The translations under genes and the position numbers were made by a program. Below are positions 1 to 5,209 of a stretch of 6,001 nt of DNA, piece by piece. How positions within the stretch are numbered: position 1 is the stretch's first letter; each line of letters begins with the position of its first letter. Under the pieces are notes generated by a model. That model saw nothing but the letters and a program-made list of their open reading frames with translations. It did not search any database and was not told where the DNA came from. The DNA is from Clostridia bacterium (GTDB lineage Bacteria; Bacillota; Clostridia; Oscillospirales; UBA644), in NCBI GenBank assembly GCA_017424085.1, contig JAFPBP010000118.1:1-6001 (forward strand), written 5' to 3'.

Positions 1-389
1 CCGTCCATACCCGAAAGACCGACGGCCTTCCCGCCCTTGATCTGAAGCAGATTCACCAGGCTCTTATTGATCTTTCCTGCCAGAACCATCTGAACGATCT
101 CGGCGGTTTCCTTATCGGTCACCCGAAGCCCGTCCACGAACACCGATTCCTTGCCCACCTTTTTGAGCATATCGGTGATCTCGGGACCGCCCCCGTGCAC
201 CAGAACCACCTTCACGCCGATGAGGGACAGAAGGACAATGTCCTCCATGACCTGCTCCTTCAGATCTTCGTTGATCATGGCGTTGCCGCCGTACTTGATG
301 ACGACGACCTTATTATAATATTTCCGAATGTAGGGGAGCGCCTGCGTGAGGATCTCCGCCCGTTGTGCGTTTGTAATATTCAAAGACAT
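1..389 (-). CDS. argB: Acetylglutamate kinase (NAGK), N-terminal 129 codons, cut by the left window edge
   Basis: This enzyme phosphorylates N-acetyl-L-glutamate with ATP, the second step of cytosolic arginine synthesis. The visible part begins MSLNITNAQRAEILTQALPY. It carries the amino-acid-kinase phosphate-binding motif KYGGNAM at residues 32-38 and the acetylglutamate/nucleotide loop VHGGGPEI at 64-71, followed by the family block FVDGLRVTD (84-92) and LAGKINKSLV (103-112). About 27 residues precede the first core strand (VVVIKYGG). Arginine-inhibited hexameric NAGKs have such an N-terminal helix; the short, arginine-insensitive E. coli type lacks it. The start ATG (389-387) has AAGGAG at 405-400, 10 nt upstream, and that Shine-Dalgarno overlaps the argJ stop codon (TAAGGAG). 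The gap to argJ is 14 nt, so it is the third gene of argCJB. The C-terminal half lies outside the window. Family assignment is very secure; arginine sensitivity is an inference. Confidence 0.97.
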   Translation of the reverse strand, partial: MSLNITNAQRAEILTQALPYIRKYYNKVVVIKYGGNAMINEDLKEQVMEDIVLLSLIGVKVVLVHGGGPEITDMLKKVGKESVFVDGLRVTDKETAEIVQMVLAGKINKSLVNLLQIKGGKAVGLSGMD

Positions 390-403
390 GCTCCAAAATC
401 TCC

Positions 404-1615
404 TTACGTGCGATAATCGCCGTTGATACGGACGTATTCATAGGTCAGATCGCAACCCCACGCGGTGGCACAGCCGTCCCCGTCGCCCAGAGCGATGACC
501 ACGTTGATCTCGGATTCCAGCAGGATCTCCTTCGCCACTTCCTCGGAGAATTCGATGCCCGCGCCGTTCTTGCAAACGGCAACCGATCCCTTGGCGGAAA
601 CGAAGGAAACGTCCACCTTGGTCACGTCCACCGAGGCTCCGCTGTAGCCGATGGCGCACAGGATGCGCCCCCAGTTGGCGTCAGCGCCGAAGATGGCGGC
701 TTTGGTGAGGGACGAGCAGATGACGCTCTTGGCAATGACCCGCGCCGTAGCGTCGTCCTTTGCCCCCGAAACGGTGCATTCCAGAAGCTTGGTCGCCCCC
801 TCACCGTCTCCCGCAATGCGGCGGCAGAGCCACACGGTGACGGCACGCAGAGCGGCACGGAAGGACTCGAAATCCTCCCCTTCCCCATCAATGACGGGGT
901 TCTCGGCACAGCCGTTGGCAAGGACGGTTACCATATCGTTGGTGGAGGTGTCCCCGTCCACGCTGACCATATTGAAGGAATCCACAACGTCGGCAGACAG
1001 AGCCTTCTGCAGCATGGGTGCGGTGATGGCGCAGTCGGTGGTGATGAAGACCAGCATAGTGGCAAGATTGGGATGGATCATGCCCGATCCCTTGGCAATG
1101 CCTCCGATATGGCACTCTTTTCCGCCCACGGTGAAGGAATAGGCAATTTCCTTGGGCTTGGTATCGGTGGTCATAATGGCTTCGGCGGCAAGATCCCCGT
1201 GCGCTCCGAGCCCCTCCGCCAGCGCAGGCAGGGCAGCTTTGATGGGAGTGGGATCCAAGGGCTGACCGATGACCCCCGTGGAGGCGACGATCACGTCGTT
1301 GGCGTCAATGCCCAAGGTCTCGGCGGCGGCACGGCTCATTTCCTCGGCGACCGCTTCCCCGTCGGCGTTGCAGGTATTGGCGTTGCCGCTGTTGCAGATC
1401 ACCGCACGGGCGATCCCGTTGGCAAGATGCTTCTTGGTGACCGCCAAGGGGGCACCCTTCACCAGATTGGTGGTATAGACCGCCGCGGCGGTGGCAGGGA
1501 CTTGGCTTACGATCAAGGCAAGATCCCGTTTGGTTTTATTTTTGCGGATCCCGCAATGGATCCCGTTGGCAAGAAAGCCCTTTGCGGCACATACGCCGCC
1601 CTGAATTTCGATCAT
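404..1615 (-). CDS. argJ: Arginine biosynthesis protein ArgJ (glutamate/ornithine N-acetyltransferase)
   Basis: ArgJ moves the acetyl group from N-acetylornithine to glutamate, closing the cyclic acetyl route; bifunctional members also use acetyl-CoA to acetylate glutamate. The 403-residue product has normal family length. The precursor cuts itself into alpha and beta chains before a threonine. That site is the block KGSGMIHPNLATMLVF, with cleavage expected between Ala185 and Thr186, the catalytic nucleophile. Other family marks are STGVIG at 112-117 (Thr-Gly oxyanion hole), Lys175, Glu272 in DGEGATK, FGADANWGRI near 309-318 and the C-terminal NGDYRT with Asn398 and Thr403. The open frame extends 23 codons upstream. 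ATG 1615-1613 is preferred because the protein then starts at the conserved MIEIQGGVCAAKGF and GGGAG sits 7 nt before it. It lies 14 nt after argC and 14 nt before argB. Mono- versus bifunctional activity cannot be decided from sequence alone. Confidence 0.97.
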   Translation of the reverse strand: MIEIQGGVCAAKGFLANGIHCGIRKNKTKRDLALIVSQVPATAAAVYTTNLVKGAPLAVTKKHLANGIARAVICNSGNANTCNADGEAVAEEMSRAAAETLGIDANDVIVASTGVIGQPLDPTPIKAALPALAEGLGAHGDLAAEAIMTTDTKPKEIAYSFTVGGKECHIGGIAKGSGMIHPNLATMLVFITTDCAITAPMLQKALSADVVDSFNMVSVDGDTSTNDMVTVLANGCAENPVIDGEGEDFESFRAALRAVTVWLCRRIAGDGEGATKLLECTVSGAKDDATARVIAKSVICSSLTKAAIFGADANWGRILCAIGYSGASVDVTKVDVSFVSAKGSVAVCKNGAGIEFSEEVAKEILLESEINVVIALGDGDGCATAWGCDLTYEYVRINGDYRT

Positions 1616-1629
1616 GATATAACTCCCTT

Positions 1630-2559
1630 TTATAACAATTTCAAGCCTTCGTCTGCGGGAAGACCGAAGCAAAGATTCATACATTCAATGGCTGCCCCGC
1701 TGGCACCCTTGCCCAGATTATCGTACAGCGCGGTCAGAAGGATCCGCTCGTCGTTTCCGTCCACCGTCACCACCATGCGATCCAAGCCGCTCAGAGACCC
1801 CGCGGACAAGAATCCGCCTTGATCGGGGGCATCGGCATAAGACACCAACAGCGTTTGGTACTTGGCACGGTACAGGGCGCGGATCTCGTCGGAGGTCGCC
1901 TTCAGCTGAGAGGCGAACAGGGGAACCGAAACCTCCATGCCGCTGTAGAAATCCGCCACGATGGGGGAAAAGAGGGGGGCGTTCTTCAAGCCCGTGATCG
2001 CTGCCATCTCCTTCAGATGCTTGTGGGTCTGCCCCAAGGCGTACTGACGGGGAGCGCCCAGCAGGGGATCCCGCCCCTCGTCCTCGTATTCTGCGATCAT
2101 TTTTTTGCCGCCGCCGCTGTAGCCCGTGAGGGAGAAGCAGGAGATCTTCTCATCGGGGGACAGAATTCCCGCCTCCACCAAGGGGTAGATCAAAGCGATC
2201 AGACCGCTGGCGTGGCATCCGGGAACGGCAATGCGCTTGGACGAGATCACCGCCTGCCGATGGGCATCGGACAGCTCGGGGAACCCGTAGGCAAAGCGGG
2301 GGTCGGTGCGGTGGGCGGTGGAGGTATCCAGAATGATCACGTCGGGGTTCTCCACCATGGCAACCGCCTCCCGCGCCGCATCGTCGGGCAGGCACAAAAA
2401 GGCGGCGTCGCAGGAATTGAGCGCCTCTTTTCGGGCGGCGGGATCCTTGCGAAGATCCTCGGACAGGGTGACCAGCTCCAGATCGCTTCGGCTCGCCAAT
2501 CGCTCCCGAATCCGCAATCCCGTGGTCCCTGCACTACCGTCGATAAACACTCGTTTCAT
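1630..2559 (-). CDS. argC: N-acetyl-gamma-glutamyl-phosphate reductase, type 2
   Basis: This enzyme reduces N-acetylglutamyl-phosphate to the semialdehyde with NADPH, the third arginine step, in the cytosol. The product has 309 residues, the size of type 2 ArgC, which is about 35 residues shorter than type 1. The start MKRVFIDGSAGTTG carries the dinucleotide-binding glycine loop. The catalytic cysteine is Cys115 in AVPGCHASG, and the general-base histidine is probably His179 or His181 in GQTHKHLKEM. LDTSTAHRTD (78-87), YGFPEL (91-96) and LTGYSGGGKKM (144-154) are further family blocks. The open frame runs 32 codons further upstream, but that part is AT-rich, contains the promoter and has no family similarity. 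ATG 2559-2557 has GAAAGGCGG 9 nt upstream, a moderate Shine-Dalgarno. It is the first gene of argCJB, with its own promoter upstream. Confidence 0.96.
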   Translation of the reverse strand: MKRVFIDGSAGTTGLRIRERLASRSDLELVTLSEDLRKDPAARKEALNSCDAAFLCLPDDAAREAVAMVENPDVIILDTSTAHRTDPRFAYGFPELSDAHRQAVISSKRIAVPGCHASGLIALIYPLVEAGILSPDEKISCFSLTGYSGGGKKMIAEYEDEGRDPLLGAPRQYALGQTHKHLKEMAAITGLKNAPLFSPIVADFYSGMEVSVPLFASQLKATSDEIRALYRAKYQTLLVSYADAPDQGGFLSAGSLSGLDRMVVTVDGNDERILLTALYDNLGKGASGAAIECMNLCFGLPADEGLKLL

Positions 2560-2601
2560 GAAAAAATACCGCCTTTCGGAGTTGAAATAAAAACATGTAT
2601 A

Positions 2602-2630
2602 ATTATAACACATATCTGAATATTTTGCAA
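2602..2630 (-). promoter_or_regulatory. Predicted sigma-A promoter of the argCJB operon
   Basis: On the minus strand a perfect TATAAT (2607-2602) is preceded, across an ideal 17-nt spacer, by TTGCAA (2630-2625), which matches TTGACA at four of six bases. The predicted start is near 2595, giving a leader of about 36 nt before the argC ATG. It is the only good promoter in the gap upstream of argC. No experimental support is available. Confidence 0.7.
2617..2629. promoter_or_regulatory. Candidate ArgR-type operator, proximal copy
   Basis: TGAATATTTTGCA overlaps the -35 box and spacer of the argC promoter (about -22 to -34). It is an imperfect inverted repeat (TGMAWAWTWTKCA) resembling the ARG box of ArgR/AhrC repressors (TGMAT-W4-ATKCA) but one base shorter. 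A near-identical copy lies 64 bp upstream. Binding at this place would block RNA polymerase. The assignment rests on similarity and position only; the DNA is AT-rich, so chance similarity is possible. Confidence 0.4.
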
Positions 2631-2680
2631 GCATGATCCCACTTATTTCACACAAATGTCAGACTTTGCAGGAGTTAAAA

Positions 2681-2693
2681 TGAATAATTTGCA
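2681..2693. promoter_or_regulatory. Candidate ArgR-type operator, distal copy
   Basis: TGAATAATTTGCA matches the proximal copy at 12 of 13 positions in the same orientation. The copies start 64 bp apart, about six helical turns, so both would face the same side of the DNA. Arginine repressors are hexamers that can bridge two separated boxes. A poorer ARG-like 14-mer, TGCATAATCAATCA, lies at 2731-2744. Confidence 0.35.
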
Positions 2694-2709
2694 TAAATAT
2701 AAAATAATT

Positions 2710-2725
2710 CCCGCATCTCTGCGGG
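2710..2725 (-). terminator. Second hairpin, probable back-up terminator of the ABC operon
   Basis: CCCGCA (2710-2715) pairs with TGCGGG (2720-2725) across a 4-nt loop. Read on the minus strand, the stem is followed by AATTATTTTATATTTAT, an A/U-rich tail. It stands 28 nt beyond the main terminator and before the argC promoter region, so it would catch leftward read-through. The short T-run on the plus side could also work weakly in the other direction, but no plus-strand gene needs it. Confidence 0.5.
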
Positions 2726-2753
2726 TTTGATGCATAATCAATCAAAACAAATT

Positions 2754-2780
2754 CCCCGTACGGCGAAAAACCGTACGGGG
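2754..2780 (-). terminator. Rho-independent terminator of the ABC transporter operon
   Basis: A perfect 10-bp stem, CCCCGTACGG (2754-2763) with CCGTACGGGG (2771-2780), encloses a 7-nt loop. It begins 9 nt after the ATPase stop. On the minus strand it is followed by AATTTGTTTTG, an interrupted U-tract. Position, stem strength and direction all fit the end of the transporter operon. Confidence 0.85.
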
Positions 2781-2789
2781 AGAGGGGAT

Positions 2790-3359
2790 CTACAGAGTCA
2801 GAGTGCGCTGGGTCAGGCAGGCGTCGGCGGGGTCGTGAGAGACTAAGATCACGGTCTTCTCCGCGCAGGTCTCAGCCACCAAACGGCGCACCGAATCCTT
2901 CAACTCGGGATCCAACGCGGCGAAGGGCTCGTCCAAAAGGACCACGGGGCGATCGGCAAACAGGGTGCGCGCCAAGGCGACCCGTTGCTTCATGCCGCCC
3001 GAAAGCTCGTCGGGGCGTTTGTCCAAGGCGTCGGAAAGCCCCAAGCGGGACAACAGATCCCGTGCGGCGGCTTCTGCGGCAGCGGGGTCGGGGGCAATGC
3101 AGGTCACGTTCTGCAGGGCAGTCAGCGAGGGGAACAGACGGGGCTCCTGGAATTGAAAGGCGATCTCATTGGGATCGCACCCCTCCACGGTGCCTCCGTC
3201 GGAAGATTCCAGCCCGCAAAGAATGCGGAGCAGCGTGGTCTTCCCCGCCCCCGAGGGTGCGGACAAAAAGACCTTCTCCCCCGTCTCCACCGTGAAGGAC
3301 AGGGAGCGAAGAACCTGCGTCTCCCCAAAGGATTTGCAAAGATCGGTCACGCGGATCAT
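2790..3359 (-). CDS. ABC transporter ATP-binding protein (NitT/TauT/SsuB type), compact
   Basis: This is the ATPase that powers the importer encoded just upstream, working as a dimer on the cytoplasmic face of the permease. In 189 residues all nucleotide-binding motifs are present in order: Walker A APSGAGKTT at 34-42 (Lys40), Q-loop Gln71 in FQFQEPRLF, signature LSGGMKQR at 119-126, Walker B VVLLDEPF at 139-146 with Glu144, ALDP at 148-151, and H-loop His175 in VSHD. FQEPRLF is typical of the SsuB/TauB group. The protein stops 14 residues after the H-loop and is some 60 residues shorter than E. coli SsuB or TauB, so it is a minimal domain. The first Walker A glycine is alanine. The frame is open 26 codons further upstream, inside the permease gene; ATG 3359-3357 is preferred because it overlaps the permease stop as ATGA, a usual coupling arrangement. 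The stop is TAG. The substrate is not indicated. Confidence 0.94.
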   Translation of the reverse strand: MIRVTDLCKSFGETQVLRSLSFTVETGEKVFLSAPSGAGKTTLLRILCGLESSDGGTVEGCDPNEIAFQFQEPRLFPSLTALQNVTCIAPDPAAAEAAARDLLSRLGLSDALDKRPDELSGGMKQRVALARTLFADRPVVLLDEPFAALDPELKDSVRRLVAETCAEKTVILVSHDPADACLTQRTLTL

Positions 3360-4114
3360 CGGCGGTCCCTCCGTTCCAGACAATGCTTCAAAAGCTTTTC
3401 CAGCGCAAGGCTCAAAAGGATCACCACCAGCGTCCATGCGAAGACCTCCGCCGTTTCCATATAAACCTTAGCGTCGTAGACCTGCTTTCCGATGGAATGA
3501 TTGGGGGTACAAAGCACCTCAGCGGCAATGCCCGCCTTCCACGCCAGCCCCAGCGACGTAAGAGCGCCTGCGGAAAAGTAGGGCAGGCAATGGGGCAGGT
3601 ACAAAACCTTCCACCGCCGCCCCGTGGGAATGCGATACAGGCGGCAGACCTCCTTCAACGAGGGGTCCACCGTCCTCACCCCCTCCGCCACGTTCGCCCA
3701 GACGATGGGCAAAACCATGAGGAACACGATGAAGGTGGGAGTGGAATCCCGCCCCAAAAAGAGCAGGAACAGCATGATAAAGGAGGAAACGGGGGTGGCT
3801 CGGATCACGGTCAACGGGGGCGAAAACAGCACGTCCAGCACCTTGATCTTCGCCGTGAGAACGCCGCCCACCGTGCCAAGAACCACACCGGGCAGGTATC
3901 CGCAGATCACCCGCCAGAAGGACATCAGGACGATCCGCCAGAATTCCGCCGTGGGGAGCAATGCCAAAAGAGCGTTCAGGACAGCCCAAGGGGTCGGGAG
4001 GAATAATTCCAGCCCGACCCAAAGGGAGCACGCCGTCCAGACCGCCAGCCAAAAGGCGAGGCAAGCAAGGACCAGCCCAAATTTTTTCAGTCGTTTACGG
4101 TCAGTTCGCGCCAT
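3356..4114 (-). CDS. ABC transporter permease (NitT/TauT/SsuC type)
   Basis: This is the membrane channel subunit of the importer, 252 residues, close to the SsuC/TauC length. A basic start (MARTDRKRLKK) leads into a first membrane helix at about 13-35. Further hydrophobic segments lie near 62-88, 94-120, 127-145, 180-200 and 224-240, giving about six helices. The cytoplasmic EAA-type coupling loop lies at 155-174 (EVCRLYRIPTGRRWKVLYLP). It keeps the glutamate and the terminal LP, but its usual glycine is replaced by Arg161. The sequence LAWKAGIAAEVL after it is characteristic of this permease family. The chosen ATG (4114-4112) lies 14 nt inside the end of the binding-protein gene, and no good Shine-Dalgarno precedes it, so translation is probably coupled. 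A longer start 17 codons upstream is in frame but also lacks a ribosome site. The family is secure; the exact start is less so. Confidence 0.92.
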   Translation of the reverse strand: MARTDRKRLKKFGLVLACLAFWLAVWTACSLWVGLELFLPTPWAVLNALLALLPTAEFWRIVLMSFWRVICGYLPGVVLGTVGGVLTAKIKVLDVLFSPPLTVIRATPVSSFIMLFLLFLGRDSTPTFIVFLMVLPIVWANVAEGVRTVDPSLKEVCRLYRIPTGRRWKVLYLPHCLPYFSAGALTSLGLAWKAGIAAEVLCTPNHSIGKQVYDAKVYMETAEVFAWTLVVILLSLALEKLLKHCLERRDRR

Positions 4115-5078
4115 AGTAGAAATCGTCGGCAGGCAACGCTCCGCCCACGGAGGACGCCTGTGCATTGAAGAGAACCTGATAGAGGGGCACCAGCGCCGCC
4201 TTCATATCCTTTCCTGCAAGGAAGGTCAGGTTGGAATTGGGGATCGCCTTTTCCGCCAGAGCAGCCTTGGGAATGATCTTGAACTTTTCAACCAAGAGGG
4301 ATGCCGCCGCGGCGTTTTCACGCACGTAGGTGATGGACGCCTCGTATTCCTCCAGGAATGCGGCAACCGCCTCGGGATTCTTCGCGGCAAATTCCTTATT
4401 GACCACCACGCAGCCCTGCGCAAGGGGGGTGGAGCAGACCTTATTCCATTCGTCGGTCATGTTCAGAGCCACAGTCACGTTGCCCAGCTGACCCTTCACC
4501 GCAGTAACCTTGGGCTCGGGGAGCATGAGGACCGCACCCTCGGCGGCGTGGGTCACGACTCCGTCGGCGGTGGTCTCAAAGACGATCTGTACGTCGGTTC
4601 CCACGGTCAGCCCGTTCTTCTCAAGAACGTACTTGAGCATGTATTCGGGCGTGGAGCCCTGCCCCGTGGTGTAAATGGTCTTGCCCCGCAGGTCGGCGAT
4701 CGACTTCACGTTGGAGGTTCCGATCTCCAGCATATACAGAACGCCCAGCGTATTCAGCGCAAGGATCTGGATCTTGCCCTTGGTGTTGTTGTACAGCTTC
4801 GCCGCCACGTTGGTGGGGAGCGCCGCAATGTCGTACTTGCCCGACGTAATTTCGGGGAGCAGAACCTCGGGAGCGTCGTATACGTCAAAGGAATAATCGT
4901 TTTTCGCGGTGCCCTGTGCGGCATCCTCCATCAGCTTTGCCATACCGAGTCCGGTGGCTCCGCTCAGCGCGGCAACGCGAACCTTCACCGCCTCGCCGTC
5001 ATCGGCAGGGGCGCAGGCAAACAGAGAAAGGGTCAAAACCACTGCAAGAAGCAGGGTCAATGCTTTTTTCAGATTCAT
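4101..5078 (-). CDS. ABC transporter substrate-binding lipoprotein (NitT/TauT/SsuA-like)
   Basis: This is the extracytoplasmic receptor that captures the substrate and hands it to the permease. The 325-residue protein starts MNLKKALTLLLAVVLTLSLF and has a lipobox LFAC ending at Cys22. It should be cleaved by signal peptidase II and lipid-anchored to the outer face of the membrane. The mature part has the two-lobe layout of SsuA/TauA/NMT1-type proteins: VRVAALSGATGLGMAKLM (first strand and ligand loop), YDIAALPTNVAAKLYN, ADLRGKTIYTTGQGSTPEYML and NPEAVAAFLEEYEASITYV. The family includes receptors for sulfonates, nitrate, thiamine precursors and riboflavin, and nothing visible chooses among them. 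ATG 5078-5076 has a strong AAGGAGG (5091-5085) 6 nt upstream. It is the first gene of the binding protein-permease-ATPase operon and diverges from a Crp/Fnr regulator. Confidence 0.92.
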   Translation of the reverse strand: MNLKKALTLLLAVVLTLSLFACAPADDGEAVKVRVAALSGATGLGMAKLMEDAAQGTAKNDYSFDVYDAPEVLLPEITSGKYDIAALPTNVAAKLYNNTKGKIQILALNTLGVLYMLEIGTSNVKSIADLRGKTIYTTGQGSTPEYMLKYVLEKNGLTVGTDVQIVFETTADGVVTHAAEGAVLMLPEPKVTAVKGQLGNVTVALNMTDEWNKVCSTPLAQGCVVVNKEFAAKNPEAVAAFLEEYEASITYVRENAAAASLLVEKFKIIPKAALAEKAIPNSNLTFLAGKDMKAALVPLYQVLFNAQASSVGGALPADDFYYGAN

Positions 5079-5141
5079 AAATATCCTCCTTGATTCCCGA
5101 GTTTCACGGGAAAATCATAGTTATTTCTTTTTTCTAACACA

Positions 5142-5147
5142 ATTATA
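5142..5147 (-). promoter_or_regulatory. Predicted -10 of the ABC transporter operon, activator-dependent type
   Basis: TATAAT on the minus strand gives a start near 5135 and a leader of about 57 nt. The place where a -35 box should be (5170-5165) reads CAGATT, which does not resemble TTGACA, while a palindrome is centred at -41.5. This is the layout of a class II Crp/Fnr-activated promoter. A competing reading is -10 TATATT (5159-5154) with -35 TTGCCG (5182-5177) and a 17-nt spacer, in which the palindrome would cover the -35. Confidence 0.5.
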
Positions 5148-5156
5148 CGGTATAAT
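5142..5156. promoter_or_regulatory. 15-bp perfect palindrome containing both divergent -10 boxes
   Basis: ATTATAC-G-GTATAAT has two 7-bp arms around one central base. Its left arm holds TATAAT on the minus strand (5147-5142), for the transporter operon. Its right arm holds TATAAT on the plus strand (5151-5156), for the regulator gene. The predicted starts are near 5135 (minus) and 5163 (plus). The two promoters overlap completely, so polymerase can occupy only one at a time. Confidence 0.65.
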
Positions 5157-5169
5157 ATAGAAAAAATCT

Positions 5170-5183
5170 GTTGCCACGGCAAC
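5170..5183. promoter_or_regulatory. Candidate operator of the adjacent Crp/Fnr-family regulator
   Basis: GTTGCC-AC-GGCAAC is a 14-bp inverted repeat with 6-bp perfect arms. It lies 26 bp before the regulator's ATG in the divergent region. It has the two-fold symmetry and size of Crp/Fnr half-site pairs but is neither the FNR box (TTGAT-N4-ATCAA) nor the CRP box (TGTGA-N6-TCACA). It could alternatively form a small hairpin in the regulator's leader RNA. Confidence 0.5.
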
Positions 5184-5209
5184 GAAATTCAAAAAAAAAG
5201 GAGGGCATC

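Larger units (their letters stand above)
5128..5156 (+). promoter_or_regulatory. Predicted promoter of the Crp/Fnr regulator gene
   Basis: TATAAT at 5151-5156 is a perfect -10. At 17 nt spacing the -35 position (5128-5133) is TTTTTT, a poor match. The predicted start is near 5163, giving a leader of about 47 nt that contains the GTTGCC/GGCAAC palindrome at +8 to +21. Confidence 0.5.

Noticed and set aside
1616..1684. 23-codon N-terminal extension of ArgJ
   Set aside because: It is basic and unlike the family, overlaps the end of argC, and the downstream ATG at 1615 has its own GGGAG ribosome site.
1073..1822. Open frame of 249 codons on the plus strand across argJ and the end of argC
   Set aside because: It is antisense to well-supported ArgJ and ArgC, is rich in Gly/Arg/His of the kind produced by the reverse strand of GC-rich genes, and has no ribosome site or family motif.
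2569..2579. Tiny hairpin CCG/CGG around the argC ribosome site
   Set aside because: Only three base pairs; too weak to claim an attenuator or translational switch.
2598..2603. TATAAT on the plus strand in the argC upstream region
   Set aside because: It is a by-product of the palindrome TATAATTATA that contains the argC -10; no plus-strand gene follows it.
1819..2619. Open frame of 266 codons on the plus strand opposite argC
   Set aside because: It is a shadow of argC; it runs through the argC promoter region and shows no recognisable domain.
2560..2655. 32-codon N-terminal extension of ArgC
   Set aside because: It consists of AT-rich intergenic DNA that holds the -10 and -35 boxes; the protein family begins at MKRVFIDG.
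3624..5093. Longest plus-strand open frame (489 codons) opposite the permease and binding-protein genes
   Set aside because: The minus-strand reading gives a lipoprotein receptor and a permease with clear motifs and ribosome sites. The plus-strand product is low-complexity Gly/His/Arg-rich and has no family features.
5101..5141. Possible additional operator or small RNA in the T-rich stretch between the divergent genes
   Set aside because: The stretch is simply T-rich leader DNA; no inverted repeat longer than four bases or promoter-terminator pair was seen.
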